Counted from the stretch's first letter, positions 1 to 9,305 are shown. The stretch: 47,785 nt of DNA from ZC4RG36 sp964652205 (GCA_964652205.1 CAZZAO010000023.1:1-47785); one strand, 5' to 3'. Numbers and translations are program-made. The notes: generated by a model from the letters alone, not told the origin.

Positions 1-52
1 TCGTGTTGCCATGCCCTCATTATATCATGTCATCTCTGCTTCGTTTCTCCAT
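1..52. repeat. Left copy of 52-bp terminal inverted repeat
   Basis: Positions 1-52 are the exact reverse complement of 47731-47782. Read outward, the repeat holds an extended -10 box (TGA then TATAAT), a short GAGGGC spacer and an ATG that would start a protein M-A-T-R. The right end spans 55 nt counting three extra bases, the size of a common assembler k-mer. Both scaffold ends therefore most likely run into two copies of one genomic repeat. Confidence 0.85.
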
Positions 53-94
53 TAATTACGCAGGTTACTCTCACGACTACAGGAGCTAGCGGCT

Positions 95-2167
95 ATGTTG
101 ATGCGGACAGAACGAATCAAGGTTGAGCCTTTGAGCTTCGGCGCGATCATGTCGTCAATGGCACAGGGGATCTATAGAATTCCACGCTTTCAGCGTATCT
201 TCGTCTGGGAGCGCAGCCGAATTCAATCCCTGCTCGACAGCATGTACCGGGAATACCCCATCGGAACAATTTTCCTGTGGAAAGCACCCGCTAAATACAA
301 CCATATGCTCCGTTCGGTCGACTATTTGCAGCAACCGCCCATTGAAACTGATCAGTCCTACACCTTTATTTTAGATGGACAGCAGCGCCTGACATCACTT
401 TATGTCGTGGTTAACGGCCTGACGATTGGAGTCGAACGCTACACCAAGATTGTTGCCGATCTGGAAAACAATGAGGCAGAGAAATATTTTCAGTATCGCA
501 CCGCCGATAATCGACGGTGGATCTCGGTACAGAATCTCCTAAAAGATAACTCTTTCGAGCTTTATGACAGCTTACCGCCGGAATATCGGCAGCGTTTTCA
601 GGAGATACGCCAGCGACTGAGCAGTTACCCGTTTTCAGTGGTCAGTGTCAGCAGCATGGAACTGGACGATGCCATCGAAATCTTTGAGCGCATTAATCAG
701 CAGAGCAAACGCCTGACGCGCTACGACCTGATTGCGGCGTCTGTCCTGACCGACCAGTTCGATTTACGCCAGCGTTCGCAGAACGACATCATTGAGCCAC
801 TGGCACAATCCTTCGGCGCAATTCCAGAAACCAACGAGCCACAGGCATTAGCGCTCAACATTCGAGGCCGCACCGAGCATACTACTCAGATGAGTCTGGA
901 AACTGGAGAAGTCCAGGCTGCGTGGGAACGAACCGTCACCTGCCTTAAGCTGGCCGTTGATTTCGTCCAGGCCAATCTTGGGGTTAAGCGCGCAGACTTT
1001 ATACCCTATAGCTCAATGCTCGCAGTCCTCGGCTATTACTTTTACTACGGGCAAACGAACGCAGTTAAGTCGAATTTTCATCGTGACCAGCTCGAAAAAT
1101 GGTTCTGGCGAACCGCATTTGCCGAACGCTACAGCGGCGCGAGTCAAACGCGAATGACCGAAGACGCCGAACAAATTCGTAAGTTGATCGACAAAGACGA
1201 ACCGTTCGATCTTGATCGGATGCCTGTGTCACTCGATGAGAAGGCACTTCTGGACGCGCGCATGAGCAACACGACTTCGGCCATCCGTAACGGCATTTTA
1301 TGTATGCTCTACCTGATGCGCCCGCTCCACTTTATTAACAAGTCTGAGATCATGCTTCAGGGTGAATACTTTTCTAAATTCACACTCGCTGAACGGCATC
1401 ATATTTTCCCGATTGCCTTCCTGCAAGATCGTGATGTTCCCCATCAACGAGTGCATCGGATTCCGAACTTTTGCTTTATCCCCGCAGAACTGAACCAGCA
1501 AATCTCCAATCAGGCACCGAGTCAGTATTTCGCTGAGCTGCGGAACCAGCATGGTGATAGCGGTGATTTCGAGAAGATCATGAACACGCACTTGATTCCT
1601 GTCGATGAGGATTCAGGAATCTGGACGGACGATCTTGATCGATTCCTCAGACAGCGCGCTCACTTAATGATGCTGGAAATCCGCAAACTATGTGGTCTTA
1701 CTGTGCGACTGCCAGAAGAGCAACGGAACCCGGTCATTGATGCCGTTGAAGTCGCCCTCCGCGACACGATTCACAACCATCTCAGTGCAGCTTACGGGTT
1801 AAATTACTGGAAGTCTGCCATACCGGGCGATGTCAGGGCAAACAGTGATGATCGGATTGAAAAGATGCTCACATCAATTCCCGGCATTGAACGCAGTCAA
1901 TATGACAACCCACGCGCTCGACTTGACCAATGTGATGTGTCGGACTATACGCGCATTATTAACAATGCCCAGAACTGGCCCCACTTCAGCGCAACTTTCC
2001 GCTCAAAACCCGATACCGAGCGGATGCTCAATGATTTCCGTCGTTATCGAAACGCTGTCAAACACAATCACCCTGCCGATACGCTGCTCGATCTACAGGG
2101 AAATGCCGCCGTTGTTTTCCTGTCACGCGCGTTGAAGCTTGATCTGTCACGTTTTGGGATCAGCTAA
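95..2167 (+). CDS. DUF262/DUF1524-type (GmrSD-like) protein with C-terminal HEPN-like domain
   Basis: This 690-residue protein starts with a DUF262 domain containing the DGQQR signature at residues 94-98, preceded by the usual PRFQR and YPIGTIFLW segments. A middle region carries an HNH-like HHIFP motif at residues 435-439, as in the DUF1524 half of GmrSD-type modification-dependent restriction enzymes. The last ~120 residues hold RNAVKH (R652-x4-H657), the R-x4-H pattern of HEPN nucleases. Known family members bind nucleotides through DUF262 and cut modified DNA with the HNH domain; a defence role here is inferred. The start at 95 follows AGGAG nine bases upstream. Composition is clearly lower in GC than the genes to the right, and no partner defence gene lies beside it, which suggests a horizontally acquired solitary gene. 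Confidence 0.8.
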   Translation: MLMRTERIKVEPLSFGAIMSSMAQGIYRIPRFQRIFVWERSRIQSLLDSMYREYPIGTIFLWKAPAKYNHMLRSVDYLQQPPIETDQSYTFILDGQQRLTSLYVVVNGLTIGVERYTKIVADLENNEAEKYFQYRTADNRRWISVQNLLKDNSFELYDSLPPEYRQRFQEIRQRLSSYPFSVVSVSSMELDDAIEIFERINQQSKRLTRYDLIAASVLTDQFDLRQRSQNDIIEPLAQSFGAIPETNEPQALALNIRGRTEHTTQMSLETGEVQAAWERTVTCLKLAVDFVQANLGVKRADFIPYSSMLAVLGYYFYYGQTNAVKSNFHRDQLEKWFWRTAFAERYSGASQTRMTEDAEQIRKLIDKDEPFDLDRMPVSLDEKALLDARMSNTTSAIRNGILCMLYLMRPLHFINKSEIMLQGEYFSKFTLAERHHIFPIAFLQDRDVPHQRVHRIPNFCFIPAELNQQISNQAPSQYFAELRNQHGDSGDFEKIMNTHLIPVDEDSGIWTDDLDRFLRQRAHLMMLEIRKLCGLTVRLPEEQRNPVIDAVEVALRDTIHNHLSAAYGLNYWKSAIPGDVRANSDDRIEKMLTSIPGIERSQYDNPRARLDQCDVSDYTRIINNAQNWPHFSATFRSKPDTERMLNDFRRYRNAVKHNHPADTLLDLQGNAAVVFLSRALKLDLSRFGIS

Positions 2168-2184
2168 CCCTGTCTCTTTACTAG

Positions 2185-2284
2185 CTGGTGGACTACCTCG
2201 ACAGCAAAGCAGGACAGCAGCTTCCGCGACTACGACATCCGCGCCCTGCCTGAACCGCGCGCCACGCTCGAACAGGCGCGCTGA
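2185..2284 (+). pseudogene. Frameshifted 3' remnant of an unidentified gene
   Basis: Directly after the DUF262 gene, a short stretch returns to the high-GC codon pattern. The first part reads LVDYLDSKA in one frame; after a shift near 2210 the next frame continues DSSFRDYDIRALPEPRATL and ends at the TGA at 2282-2284. Third positions are mostly G or C in both parts. This looks like the C-terminal scar of a host gene truncated when the DUF262 gene arrived. The family could not be recognised. Confidence 0.35.
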
Positions 2285-2598
2285 AGACCTGAAGCGGATT
2301 GCCTGCGGGGTTTTCGGCTTATCATCCTCCCCTCGCAAAGGTGTAAGAAGGTCTGGCTTGTACTTCGTCCCTGTTTCTGAACAACGGGCTGTCATTTTCG
2401 GCAACCCGATTCAGTTGCTCACCGGCCCGCCATTCTCCCGGTCGTCCCGGCTGAAGGAATCGCAGTGCCAGCAAATGGCCGATGAGGGGATGCCATCCCC
2501 GCAGACATCCTATCATGCTGTCAAGTAACTCAGCCATTGAGCAGGCTGAAAACGGGTGAACAGCAGCGGAAAGATGGAATGCCGAAGCAGCGGGAGAT
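2285..2598. other. Intergenic region without recognisable gene
   Basis: This is the 3' flank of the convergent minus-strand sugar genes. No coding-like frame on either strand, convincing terminator hairpin or copy of the repeats found elsewhere in the window was seen. Confidence 0.5.
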
Positions 2599-3276
2599 TT
2601 ATGAGTTGCCCTTCGCCGCCTTGATCCAGCCGAGCACCTGACTGACGCGCTCGGAGATGGCGTCGTAGTTTCTGGTGGCAAGATATTCCTTGCGGATCAG
2701 GTCGGAGCCGATGCCGATAGCCGTCACGCCCGCCTTGAACCACGCCGTCACGCTGGCCTCGTTCGCTTCGACGCCGCCCGTGACCATCATTCGCGTCCAC
2801 GGACAGGGGCCGAGTACCGTCTTGACGAACGACGGCCCGCCGACCGAGTCGCCGGGGAAGACCTTGACGATCTCGACGCCGTATTCTTCGGCGTTGTTAA
2901 TCTCCGTCACCGTGCCGCAGCCGGGCAGATAGGCAACCTTGCGCCGGTTGCAGACCTTCGCCACTTCCGGGTTGAACGACGGCGCGACGATGAAATTCGC
3001 CCCGCTGTTCAGATAGGCGGCTGCCGTTGGCGCATCGACAACCGTCCCCGCGCCGAGGATCACACGGCTGTCGTTCCCGCCGAAATACTGCGCTACATCG
3101 GTGAAAACACCGAGCGCAAAATCGCCGCGATTGGTGAACTCGACTCCGCGCACACCGCCATCGACGCAGGCCGCGACAACCTTGCGCGTCACTTCGGCGT
3201 CGGCGTGGTAGAAGATCGGCACCAGCCCGGTCTCGATCACATTGTTGAGGACGTCCATCCGGCTAAACTTCGCCAT
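2599..3276 (-). CDS. eda: 2-dehydro-3-deoxy-phosphogluconate (KDPG)/4-hydroxy-2-oxoglutarate aldolase
   Basis: A class I aldolase of 225 residues, the usual family length. It cleaves KDPG to pyruvate and glyceraldehyde 3-phosphate in the cytosol. The general-acid/base Glu lies in GVEFTNRG (E46) and the Schiff-base Lys in IVKVFPGD (K138). The glycine-rich phosphate loops VTGG and GIGSDL follow near residues 166 and 193. It lies downstream of a PfkB-family sugar kinase and a GH127 glycosidase on the same strand, which suits a sugar-acid or pentose catabolic unit. A repeat element occupies part of the gap to the kinase gene. The paired kinase makes KDPG a more likely substrate than a galactonate derivative, but the sequence alone cannot separate them. 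Confidence 0.88.
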   Translation of the reverse strand: MAKFSRMDVLNNVIETGLVPIFYHADAEVTRKVVAACVDGGVRGVEFTNRGDFALGVFTDVAQYFGGNDSRVILGAGTVVDAPTAAAYLNSGANFIVAPSFNPEVAKVCNRRKVAYLPGCGTVTEINNAEEYGVEIVKVFPGDSVGGPSFVKTVLGPCPWTRMMVTGGVEANEASVTAWFKAGVTAIGIGSDLIRKEYLATRNYDAISERVSQVLGWIKAAKGNS

Positions 3277-3337
3277 GTTCGTTTCTTTCCTGCCGCAAAG
3301 GCATTGAAATCCTGTTCAGGTCAGGCTCGTGTCTTAT

Positions 3338-3449
3338 CCTGCTCCCCTCGCCCTCCGGGAGACGACGTGGTAGGGCCTCGTTCGCGCCGCGAAGCGGCGT
3401 CTCGACCCGCAGGGCGAACAGGCCATCACCAGGGGCCGGGGGTGAGGGC
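3338..3449. repeat. Dispersed intergenic repeat, family 1, copy A
   Basis: This ~112-bp element is nearly identical to 4490-4601 and related to 11736-11843. It contains a small perfect hairpin (CGCCGC, GAA, GCGGCG) and C-rich and G-rich ends. It abuts the stop codon of the kinase gene that ends at 3450 and separates it from the aldolase gene. Confidence 0.9.
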
Positions 3450-4385
3450 CTAATTCGCTTTGAGAAACGCCTCGACTGCCTCCCGCGTTGGCAGTGCCGG
3501 AATCGCCCCGCGCTCGGTTGTTGCCAGCGCGCCGACGGCGTTGGCAAAGCGCGCGATCTCCGGGATATGCGCCGGATAGTCGTCGCCATATTCGAGCAGG
3601 CGCACCAGCAGCCCGCCGACAAAGCCATCGCCGGCGCCGGTCGTATCGACCGCCTGCACACTGAAGCCCGGCGCGTGATGGACGCCGTCGCGCGTGTAGA
3701 TTGACGCGCCCGCTGCGCCGTGCGTCACAATGATGAGTCGCAGGTCGGCGCGCCACAGCGGCGACACGTCACCGCCGCCCGTCAGAAATTCCAGCTCCTC
3801 GTCGCTGACCTTGACGATCTGAGCGTAGTCCAGCCCGGACAGTATCCCCTCGCGGGCGGCATCGGCACTCGACCACAGCGCGAGGCGCAAGTTCGGGTCG
3901 TAGGAGACGAGCTTGCCGCGCGTTCTGGCATAACGGGCCGCTGAGAGCGTCGCGCTGCGGACTGGCTCGTCGATCAGCGTGATCGAGCCATAGTGGAAAA
4001 TGGCGTGCGCGTCGATCACGTCGAGCGCAACGTCTGCCGGTTCCATCAGCATATCGGCACTCGGATGCCGGTAGAACATGAAGCTGCGCTCGCCGTCCGC
4101 CCGCAGCGAGACGAACGCCAGCGGCGTCCGCGCCCTGTCGGTGAAGCGGACGCCAGAAATATCGACGCCTTCCGCCGAGACAACTCCAGCCAGATAGTGA
4201 CCGAAGGGGTCGTTGCCAAGCTGTGTCAGGAAGGCGCTGGCGTGGCCGAGCCGTCGGGCGGCGACGGCGACGTTGGCGGGCGCGCCTCCCGGCTTCTTCT
4301 GAAAACCGGACGCTTCACCGACTGTCACGCCCGATTCAAGGGCGACGAAGTCAATCAGCAGTTCTCCCATGCAGGCGATGCTCAT
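3450..4385 (-). CDS. kdgK: PfkB-family sugar kinase, probably 2-keto-3-deoxygluconate kinase
   Basis: A ribokinase/PfkB fold of 311 residues. Signatures are the N-terminal GELLIDF, the substrate/ATP-lid segment GGAPANVAVAARRLG near residues 33-47, and the C-terminal anion-hole and catalytic motif DTTGAGDGFVGG with the catalytic Asp near residue 253. ATP-dependent phosphorylation of a sugar or keto-sugar is expected. The adjacent KDPG aldolase points to 2-keto-3-deoxygluconate; fructokinase is the main alternative, because the N-terminal motif is shared. The start at 4385 was chosen over an ATG 45 nt upstream because it has AGGAAG about seven bases before it and begins exactly at the conserved first strand. 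The stop codon abuts repeat copy A. Confidence 0.8.
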   Translation of the reverse strand: MSIACMGELLIDFVALESGVTVGEASGFQKKPGGAPANVAVAARRLGHASAFLTQLGNDPFGHYLAGVVSAEGVDISGVRFTDRARTPLAFVSLRADGERSFMFYRHPSADMLMEPADVALDVIDAHAIFHYGSITLIDEPVRSATLSAARYARTRGKLVSYDPNLRLALWSSADAAREGILSGLDYAQIVKVSDEELEFLTGGGDVSPLWRADLRLIIVTHGAAGASIYTRDGVHHAPGFSVQAVDTTGAGDGFVGGLLVRLLEYGDDYPAHIPEIARFANAVGALATTERGAIPALPTREAVEAFLKAN

Positions 4386-4489
4386 AACGGGCTTCCTGTG
4401 GCGCGCTGGACCAAAAACTATCTTGCTCAATCTTAACCCGCCGACCGGCAGACCTCAAGCGCCGCCAGCCAACGGCGAAACGCGCCTGG

Positions 4490-4601
4490 CCTGCTCCCCT
4501 CGCCCTCCGGGAGACGAAGTGGTAGGGCCTCGTTCGCGCCGCGAAGCGGCGTCTCGACCCGCAGGGCGAACAGGCCATCACCAGGGGCCGGGGGTGAGGG
4601 C
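4490..4601. repeat. Dispersed intergenic repeat, family 1, copy B
   Basis: It differs from copy A (3338-3449) at about one base over 112. It sits just past the stop codon of the GH127 gene (stop at 4606-4608) and upstream of the sugar kinase, the same gene-end position as copy A. Confidence 0.9.
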
Positions 4602-4605
4602 GTAG

Positions 4606-6543
4606 TTACGACTCCCGTATCCACACGCGCATTTCACCCGGCTCGCGGTTCGCCCACAGGAAATAGGGGATCGCCTTGATCGGCATCGGCGTAGGCGCGT
4701 ACTGAAGCGCCGACTGCGGGCTGTAGAGCGCGGGCTGCGGCCACTCAACCGGCTCGGCACGCAGACCTTCGCCGGTGATAACAGTGACACCATCGAATAA
4801 CGTCGGCTCGAAGCGGGCGCTCAGTCGAGCCTCGCGCGGCAGGACGACGTTCGCCAACCGGGGGCCGTTGTCGGCCTGTTCGAGGCAGTAGACGACCGGG
4901 CCGCGCTGCAAGGCGACGCAGCCCGCATCCTGACGAATTTCAGGATGCGGCGCGATCCGCTCAACCGGCATCATCAGCGTCAGCGACACCGTATCGCCGG
5001 TCTGCCACGTCCGCTCAATAACAGCGTATCCCTGAGTCAAGCTGACGTTCACGGCCTCGCCGTTGACCGCAAGCTGGTAGCCATGACACCAGCCGGGAAT
5101 CCGCAGCGCGAGCTTGAAGCGCGTCGGCTGATCGACTGTCAGGCTAAAGTCGATCTGACCATCCCACGGGTAGCTGGTTTTCTGGTCAAGCTGCACCTGC
5201 GCCCCGGCGACGTCAATCTGGGTGTGACTATCATTATAGAGGTGGGTATAGAGCGTGTCAGCGCTGACCGAGTAGAAGTACGCGCCGATTCCGGCGACGA
5301 TCCGCGCCAGATTGGGCGGGCAGCAGGCGCAGTCGAACCATTCCGAACGGCGGTAATACTGATCGCTGGTGATGCCGCTCCAGCTCTCGAACGGATTGAC
5401 CATCGGGTACGATGCCAGCGGATTGGCGTAGAAGAAGCGGTCGCCTTCGTAGGAGACACCCGCCAGCACGCCGTTGTAGAGCGCGCGTTCGAGAATGTCA
5501 GTGTAGCGCCGGTCGGGATCGAGGTTGAACATGCGCTGTCCCCAGAAGGCCAGCGCAATCGAGGCGCAGGTTTCGGCGTAGGCAGTTTCGTTGGGCAGGT
5601 CGTAGGCGAAAGTGAAGCCTTCGTTGGTGTGCGCCGGGCCGAGTCCCGCCGTGACGTACATCTGATGGGTGGTCAGGTCGTCCCACAGTTTACGCAGGAC
5701 GTTCGCCAGCTCGCTATCGCTGGTTTCAGCCGCGATGTCGGCGACACCGGCGTACAGGTAGGCCGCGCGCACCGAATGGCCGCAGGCTTCCGTCTGCTCG
5801 CGGATCGGCAGGTGCGCCTGACAGTAACGGTAATTTTTAGCCCAATAGTGCTGCGGGTCGTCGCCGCGCGCCTGCGCTTCGAGGTCGAAGTAGTGCGGCT
5901 GCTGCCCGCGTTCATCGACGAAGTATTTCGACAGGTTGAAGTAGCGCTCGTCGCCCGTCTGATGAGCGAGCCGCACCAGCGCCAGTTCCAGCTCTGGATG
6001 GCCGGGATAACCATGTTTCTGCCCCTCACCAGGGCCGAAGCGCTCATTGATGTGGTCGGCGTAGCGCGTCAGCACATTGAGCAGGGCATCCTTGCCGGTG
6101 GCCTGCGCGTAAGCAACGGCGGCCTCGATCAGGTGTCCGGCATCGTACAGCTCATGCCGGTCGCGCAGGTTCGTCCAGCGCTTATCCGGCTCGACTGCCG
6201 TGTAGTAGATGTTAAGGTAGCCGTCGGGCTGCTGCGCCTGCTCGATCAGGGCGATGGTTTCTTCAACCACGCGCTCAAGCTCGGCGTCGGGATGGCTCGC
6301 CAGACTGTAAGCGGCTGCTTCGATCCATTTACCGGTGTCCGAGTCCCAGAAAATGTGCGGCGGCGTCTGCCCCGGCTTCCAGTCGAGCTTCCAGGCGTCG
6401 AGCCGTCCGGTGATTTTCATCTGATGCGTAATGGCTGGAATCGTCCGGTGACTGTTGGTGCGCTGGCGCTGCCCCCAGAAGCCGCCGGTGATGTCCACCT
6501 TGTTCCAGGGAAGAACGTTCAGGCGTTGAGTTTCGCTGAGCAT
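4606..6543 (-). CDS. Glycoside hydrolase family 127 protein (beta-L-arabinofuranosidase-like)
   Basis: A 645-residue protein, full length for the family. It has the GH127 (alpha/alpha)6-barrel features: GGFWGQRQ near the N terminus, HELYDAGHLIEAA, ACGHSVRAAYLY, and the zinc/cysteine site built from ETCASIA and WFDCACCPPNLAR. In the HypBA1 family one Cys of the CC pair is the nucleophile and the Glu and other Cys residues bind zinc. The enzyme removes beta-L-arabinofuranose from plant glycans. No signal peptide is visible, so it would act on imported oligosaccharides. The start at 6543 has GGAGA eight bases upstream; an earlier ATG at 6615 adds 24 poorly conserved residues. The sugar kinase and KDPG aldolase downstream may use the released sugar. 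Confidence 0.87.
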   Translation of the reverse strand: MLSETQRLNVLPWNKVDITGGFWGQRQRTNSHRTIPAITHQMKITGRLDAWKLDWKPGQTPPHIFWDSDTGKWIEAAAYSLASHPDAELERVVEETIALIEQAQQPDGYLNIYYTAVEPDKRWTNLRDRHELYDAGHLIEAAVAYAQATGKDALLNVLTRYADHINERFGPGEGQKHGYPGHPELELALVRLAHQTGDERYFNLSKYFVDERGQQPHYFDLEAQARGDDPQHYWAKNYRYCQAHLPIREQTEACGHSVRAAYLYAGVADIAAETSDSELANVLRKLWDDLTTHQMYVTAGLGPAHTNEGFTFAYDLPNETAYAETCASIALAFWGQRMFNLDPDRRYTDILERALYNGVLAGVSYEGDRFFYANPLASYPMVNPFESWSGITSDQYYRRSEWFDCACCPPNLARIVAGIGAYFYSVSADTLYTHLYNDSHTQIDVAGAQVQLDQKTSYPWDGQIDFSLTVDQPTRFKLALRIPGWCHGYQLAVNGEAVNVSLTQGYAVIERTWQTGDTVSLTLMMPVERIAPHPEIRQDAGCVALQRGPVVYCLEQADNGPRLANVVLPREARLSARFEPTLFDGVTVITGEGLRAEPVEWPQPALYSPQSALQYAPTPMPIKAIPYFLWANREPGEMRVWIRES

Positions 6544-6942
6544 GAATGAGTCTCCAACATCAATAGCACTCGCAGGATTATTGTATATAGCATCTAAAAA
6601 GGCTACGTCCATCACACCCGTTCACCGCTGTTAAATCGGATGCGAGCCACGGCTAATCGAAAAAGCCGGACTGGGCGATGGTCTCCCACGCCGAGCGGTT
6701 CCTGGAAACTGCTGCGGCGTCGGCAATTGCAGCGGCTCGATAGCGNNNNNNNNNNTTACCCGTCCGCTTCAGTTACATCTGCGCCGCTATCCAGCACATC
6801 TTAGAACTCGATTGATTATCTGGCTGGTGACGAAACTGTAGAAACTTTCCTGTCTAATTTCCCTTCGGTCAGGCGAGAACAGGTCGAGCGGTTCCTGGAA
6901 ACTGCTGCGGCGTCGGCAATTGCAGCGGCTCGATAGCGATTA
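6544..6942. other. Intergenic region with assembly gap and flanking 54-bp direct repeat
   Basis: Ten Ns at 6746-6755 mark a scaffold join. The 54 bp before the gap (6692-6745) recur exactly at 6885-6938. This is what an overlapping contig end looks like when it is joined without merging, so the true spacing here is unknown. No gene is supported in this stretch. It is the upstream region of the GH127 gene and the 3' flank of the membrane-protein gene to the right. Confidence 0.85.
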
Positions 6943-9147
6943 TCATCGCAGCGGCAGCCGAATGAATCCGTCTGCGACTGGCTGACCCGCTGCATCCACG
7001 ACCGGCACACGCTCCCCTGTCCCCGCGCGCACCCAGCCAATTCGCACCGTCCAGCCGCCCGTATTCGCCCCTGCCGCCAGCGGAAAGAACAGCCGATCCG
7101 TCACCGGGCTGCCCGGCGTCCAGCGTATCAGCGGCGCATAGCCCCCCTGCGGCGCGCGATCCTGCTGGGCGACAATCTGCCCGCTGGCGTCGAGCAGGTG
7201 GACGAACCAGGTCGCATCGGATGTCGGCTGTGCGTCGGTCGACCATTGCAGCGTCAGCCGCACGCCGTCGGCTGTCACGCTGACGCCGTAGCGGTCGAGG
7301 CGCGCGCTGCCGAAGCGCCAACCGCCATCGCGGTCAGGCGTCGGCGCGGGCGTCAGGTCGAACCGCAGCGCCCGATGGCCGGGAACGGCCCGCTCGGAAA
7401 CGAACGACTCGCGCTGCCACAGGGTTTGCGCGGGCCAGTCGAGCGCGTCGGCGGCGCTGAACCACGTTACGTACCACAGCGCCCCGCTGCCCTCCATCGC
7501 GTAATCAATCAGGTCGCGCGCCCACGGGTCGTCAGGGCTGGTCGGCGAGTTGATGACGATCACGCGCGGGTCTTCGACGTCGATCAATCGGCTGCCGAAC
7601 AGGGTGGTCGCCGCCAGCACCGTCCCTTTCGGCTGAAGCGTGTCGCTGACCGCGCGAATCTCGCTGTCGATGTGGCGCGCTGGCACGACGTTCAGGCTGA
7701 CGACGGCCACGCCGAGCGCGAGGATCGCCGCGCTTCGCCGTCGGCTGACGAGCGGCAGCGCCCCAACCGCGATCAGCGCCGCAGCAGCAGCGACATGCGG
7801 CCAGTCAACGCCGTTAGCCGCCCAGGCCGGTTCGATCTTCCAGCCGCTACTTGCCAGCGCCATCTGCCCGACAATCGGGCTGAGTTCCAGCGTCGTCAGC
7901 ACTTCGTCTTTGAGCGCGGTCACAGGCGCGTCCATGATCCCTGTCCAGTATTTCACGTTCAGATAGCCGTTGACGTAGGGATAGACACTGTAGAGCGCGC
8001 CGAGCGCCTGCACGCCAAGCGAGAGCGTCAGCAGGCCGACCAGACAGAGGCGCGTCAGGCGGTCAGGCCGGTCGAGCAGCGGGACGATCAGCGCGACGGC
8101 CAGCGGCGTCACCGGCAGCAGAAAACGCGGCCCCCAGACGATGCCGCCATGCCAGCTCCACCACGCCGAGAAGATCAGCGCGTCGGCGGCAATCAGGCCG
8201 AGCATCAGCCACGCCGGGCGCGACAGACGTCGGCGCAGCAGCCACCAGCCGGGGAACGCCAGCAGTAGAACCGGGTTGTACCAGAAGACGCCGCGATAGG
8301 GGCTGATAAACAGGCCGTAGAGGCCGGTCAGCACCGGGCGGTTGAAGCCCTCGCCCTCGGCAAAATGATAGCCGGTGTCGAGCGGGCTGCCGAAGCGCAG
8401 TTCGTTATAGCCGCCGAGCAGCGCGACGGTGATCGCCACCGGCAGCAGCAGCCGAATCAGGCGTGGAATCGGCGGCGCGCTCCGGTCGAGCAGGACATAA
8501 AGCGCCAGCAGCGGCGTAAAGACGGCGTAGGCGTTGTTGATGCCGACCAGCGCGCCGAGCGCCACGCCTGCGATAAGCTCGCTGCGCCGTCGGCGCGTCG
8601 GCTCGACGACTTGCAGCACGGCCACGAGCAGCAGCAGCGCCGCCAGCGGCTCGCCGAACAGCGTCTTGACGTAGACGATGGCGAAGGTGGCGAGACCGTA
8701 GACCAGACCGAGCGCAAAGGCTGCGCCAGGACGCGCGCCGAGTCGCCGCGCCAGCGTATAGAGCAGCAGCGCCGTCAGCGCCGTCACCAGCGGGTTGAAC
8801 AGCATGACCGTCGCGCGGGTCGTCAGCCAGGGCGCGGCGTCGATCAACGGGATCAGCGGCGTCATCGCCAGCGAAGGAGTCGGCGCTTTCTTGGCGTAGA
8901 GCGCGCCATCGACGCCGAAGGTTCCCATGCGCGAGGCAGGCAGCGGCAGCAGCCAGTCGGCGTAGGCAATGGCGTTGATGTTCGGGCTGCCGCTCCGCGC
9001 CGTCGAAGCCGCGACTGCCAGCAGCGCGTCGCCGTCCGCCGAGCCGGGAGTCGCTACGTAGACGAAGAGATAGGTTCCGAGCAGCAGGCAGAATAAACTC
9101 AGACGCAGGCGCGCGTCGGTCGTGAGCGGTTGAAATTTCAGCGGCAT
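6943..9147 (-). CDS. Polytopic membrane protein, GT-C/GT39-like glycosyltransferase candidate
   Basis: A 734-residue protein. Residues ~15-470 contain about ten to twelve hydrophobic helices of the GT-C type, with an early acidic loop (SADGDALL) after the first helix where GT-C enzymes keep catalytic acidic residues. The C-terminal ~200 residues form a soluble, beta-rich domain (HLLDASGQIVAQQDRAPQGG). Such proteins transfer sugars from polyprenyl-phosphate donors on the outer face of the membrane; the actual acceptor is unknown. It is like the 663-residue membrane protein at 11820-13811 and the YfhO-containing fusion at 17275-21300, so this stretch may serve cell-surface glycosylation. The start at 9147 has only a weak ribosome-binding site. 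Confidence 0.6.
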   Translation of the reverse strand: MPLKFQPLTTDARLRLSLFCLLLGTYLFVYVATPGSADGDALLAVAASTARSGSPNINAIAYADWLLPLPASRMGTFGVDGALYAKKAPTPSLAMTPLIPLIDAAPWLTTRATVMLFNPLVTALTALLLYTLARRLGARPGAAFALGLVYGLATFAIVYVKTLFGEPLAALLLLVAVLQVVEPTRRRRSELIAGVALGALVGINNAYAVFTPLLALYVLLDRSAPPIPRLIRLLLPVAITVALLGGYNELRFGSPLDTGYHFAEGEGFNRPVLTGLYGLFISPYRGVFWYNPVLLLAFPGWWLLRRRLSRPAWLMLGLIAADALIFSAWWSWHGGIVWGPRFLLPVTPLAVALIVPLLDRPDRLTRLCLVGLLTLSLGVQALGALYSVYPYVNGYLNVKYWTGIMDAPVTALKDEVLTTLELSPIVGQMALASSGWKIEPAWAANGVDWPHVAAAAALIAVGALPLVSRRRSAAILALGVAVVSLNVVPARHIDSEIRAVSDTLQPKGTVLAATTLFGSRLIDVEDPRVIVINSPTSPDDPWARDLIDYAMEGSGALWYVTWFSAADALDWPAQTLWQRESFVSERAVPGHRALRFDLTPAPTPDRDGGWRFGSARLDRYGVSVTADGVRLTLQWSTDAQPTSDATWFVHLLDASGQIVAQQDRAPQGGYAPLIRWTPGSPVTDRLFFPLAAGANTGGWTVRIGWVRAGTGERVPVVDAAGQPVADGFIRLPLR

Positions 9148-9276
9148 AACGCCTGATTATCGCTCATCTGCGGGTACTTCGGACAAAAAGCGGCGGGCTG
9201 CTGCAGGGCAAACGCATCAAATTTGATCGGAGTTTCAAGAAAGCTCATATCGGCTTATCCAGGGTCAACGGTAACG

Positions 9277-9305
9277 TAGGGGCGACCCGCCGGGTCGCCC
9301 CTACA
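9277..9305. repeat. Perfect palindromic intergenic hairpin
   Basis: Two 13-bp arms (9277-9289 and 9293-9305) pair perfectly around a 3-nt GCC loop, starting GTAGGGGC and ending GCCCCTAC. There is no T run, so it is more likely a mobile REP/MITE-like palindrome than a terminator. The palindrome at 42431-42450 has a similar GGGC...GCCC design. Confidence 0.85.

Noticed and set aside
4945..6549. Plus-strand frame of 534 codons
   Set aside because: It is the mirror of the GH127 gene; no motifs, and the minus-strand protein has a full family signature.
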